Shown here: in pieces, positions 63,977 through 64,000 of the stretch
Layout of the letters: each line of letters begins with the position of its first letter
Position numbering within the stretch: position 1 is the stretch's first letter
Source of the DNA: Hydrogenophaga sp. SL48
GTDB lineage: Bacteria > Pseudomonadota > Gammaproteobacteria > Burkholderiales > Burkholderiaceae_C
Assembly: GCF_021729865.1 (NCBI RefSeq)
Contig: NZ_CP063400.1
Span: 3,410,001-3,474,000 of the forward strand
DNA: 64,000 bases
Reading direction: 5' to 3'
The notes under the pieces: generated by a model
Told to the model about the DNA's origin: nothing
The model's database searches: none
What the model saw: the letters and a program-made list of their open reading frames with translations, nothing else
Translations under genes and position numbers: made by a program

Positions 63977-64000
63977 GGTCCAGGGGCCCACCAGCGCGGG

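Noticed and set aside
1..64000. Integrase, tRNA-borne attachment site, rRNA, tRNA
   Set aside because: None recognised on either strand, so the mobility mechanism of the region is left open.

Overview
The window reads as a Burkholderiales chromosome, most likely Comamonadaceae. This is inferred from the very GC-rich right end (about 56.77-64 kb: NarX-type histidine kinase, ABC-2 exporter, two MASE-like/PAS proteins, glycine-rich RRM protein), the abundance of Bug, Liv, BKACE and CMD catabolic genes, and LexA boxes of the form TACTG-N10-CAGTA. Everything left of about 56.77 kb looks visibly less GC-rich and is accessory: plasmid-type KfrA, SOS mutagenesis genes, a catabolic block, a defence block and remnants of broken genes. 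The junction is sharp. A PA0069-family radical SAM gene on the minus strand reads normally up to its first Fe-S cysteine region and then becomes unrelated sequence at about 56,773. No integrase, tRNA, rRNA or CRISPR array was seen.

Layout. 0-9.1 kb: KfrA-like coiled-coil protein (cut by the window edge); a ten-copy GTACC repeat upstream of a small HD alarmone-hydrolase-like gene; an SRAP protease gene divergent from umuD-umuC around one LexA box; a double-XRE regulator divergent from an unknown 155-aa gene overlapping a HAD hydrolase; a phosphatase-like pseudogene; a calcineurin-like phosphoesterase; small unknown genes. 9.3-33.3 kb: two convergent operons. The left one (LysR-flanked, plus strand) carries cupins, a CocE-type hydrolase, a Gfo/Idh/MocA enzyme, a flavin reductase fused to an IclR-type sensor domain, a luciferase-like monooxygenase, an alpha/beta hydrolase, a Bug binding protein and a CMD-family protein. 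The right one (IclR-flanked, minus strand) carries a cyclase-family hydrolase, cupin, SDR, 3-hydroxyacyl-CoA dehydrogenase, BKACE, porin, a complete Liv-type ABC importer, a PhlG-like C-C hydrolase, a DMT exporter and IlvD. Together they look like uptake, flavin-dependent oxygenation, ring opening and beta-keto-acid cleavage of a cyclic ketone or polyketide-like compound.

34.2-55 kb is a defence block: a 2,090-aa DUF4011-type SF1 helicase with a C-terminal PD-(D/E)XK-like domain; a type I restriction-modification operon (RHH regulator, hsdM, hsdS, three extra genes, hsdR); a secreted thermonuclease; an IS3-family remnant; and a two-gene operon of a nitrilase-fold protein and a zinc-hook SMC/Rad50-like ATPase. 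This last pair is the best candidate for an undescribed system. At 55.5-56.3 kb a second XRE regulator stands divergent from a second copy of the unknown 'MFVT' gene family seen at 5.9 kb, so this regulator/partner module occurs twice, about 50 kb apart, within one accessory region.
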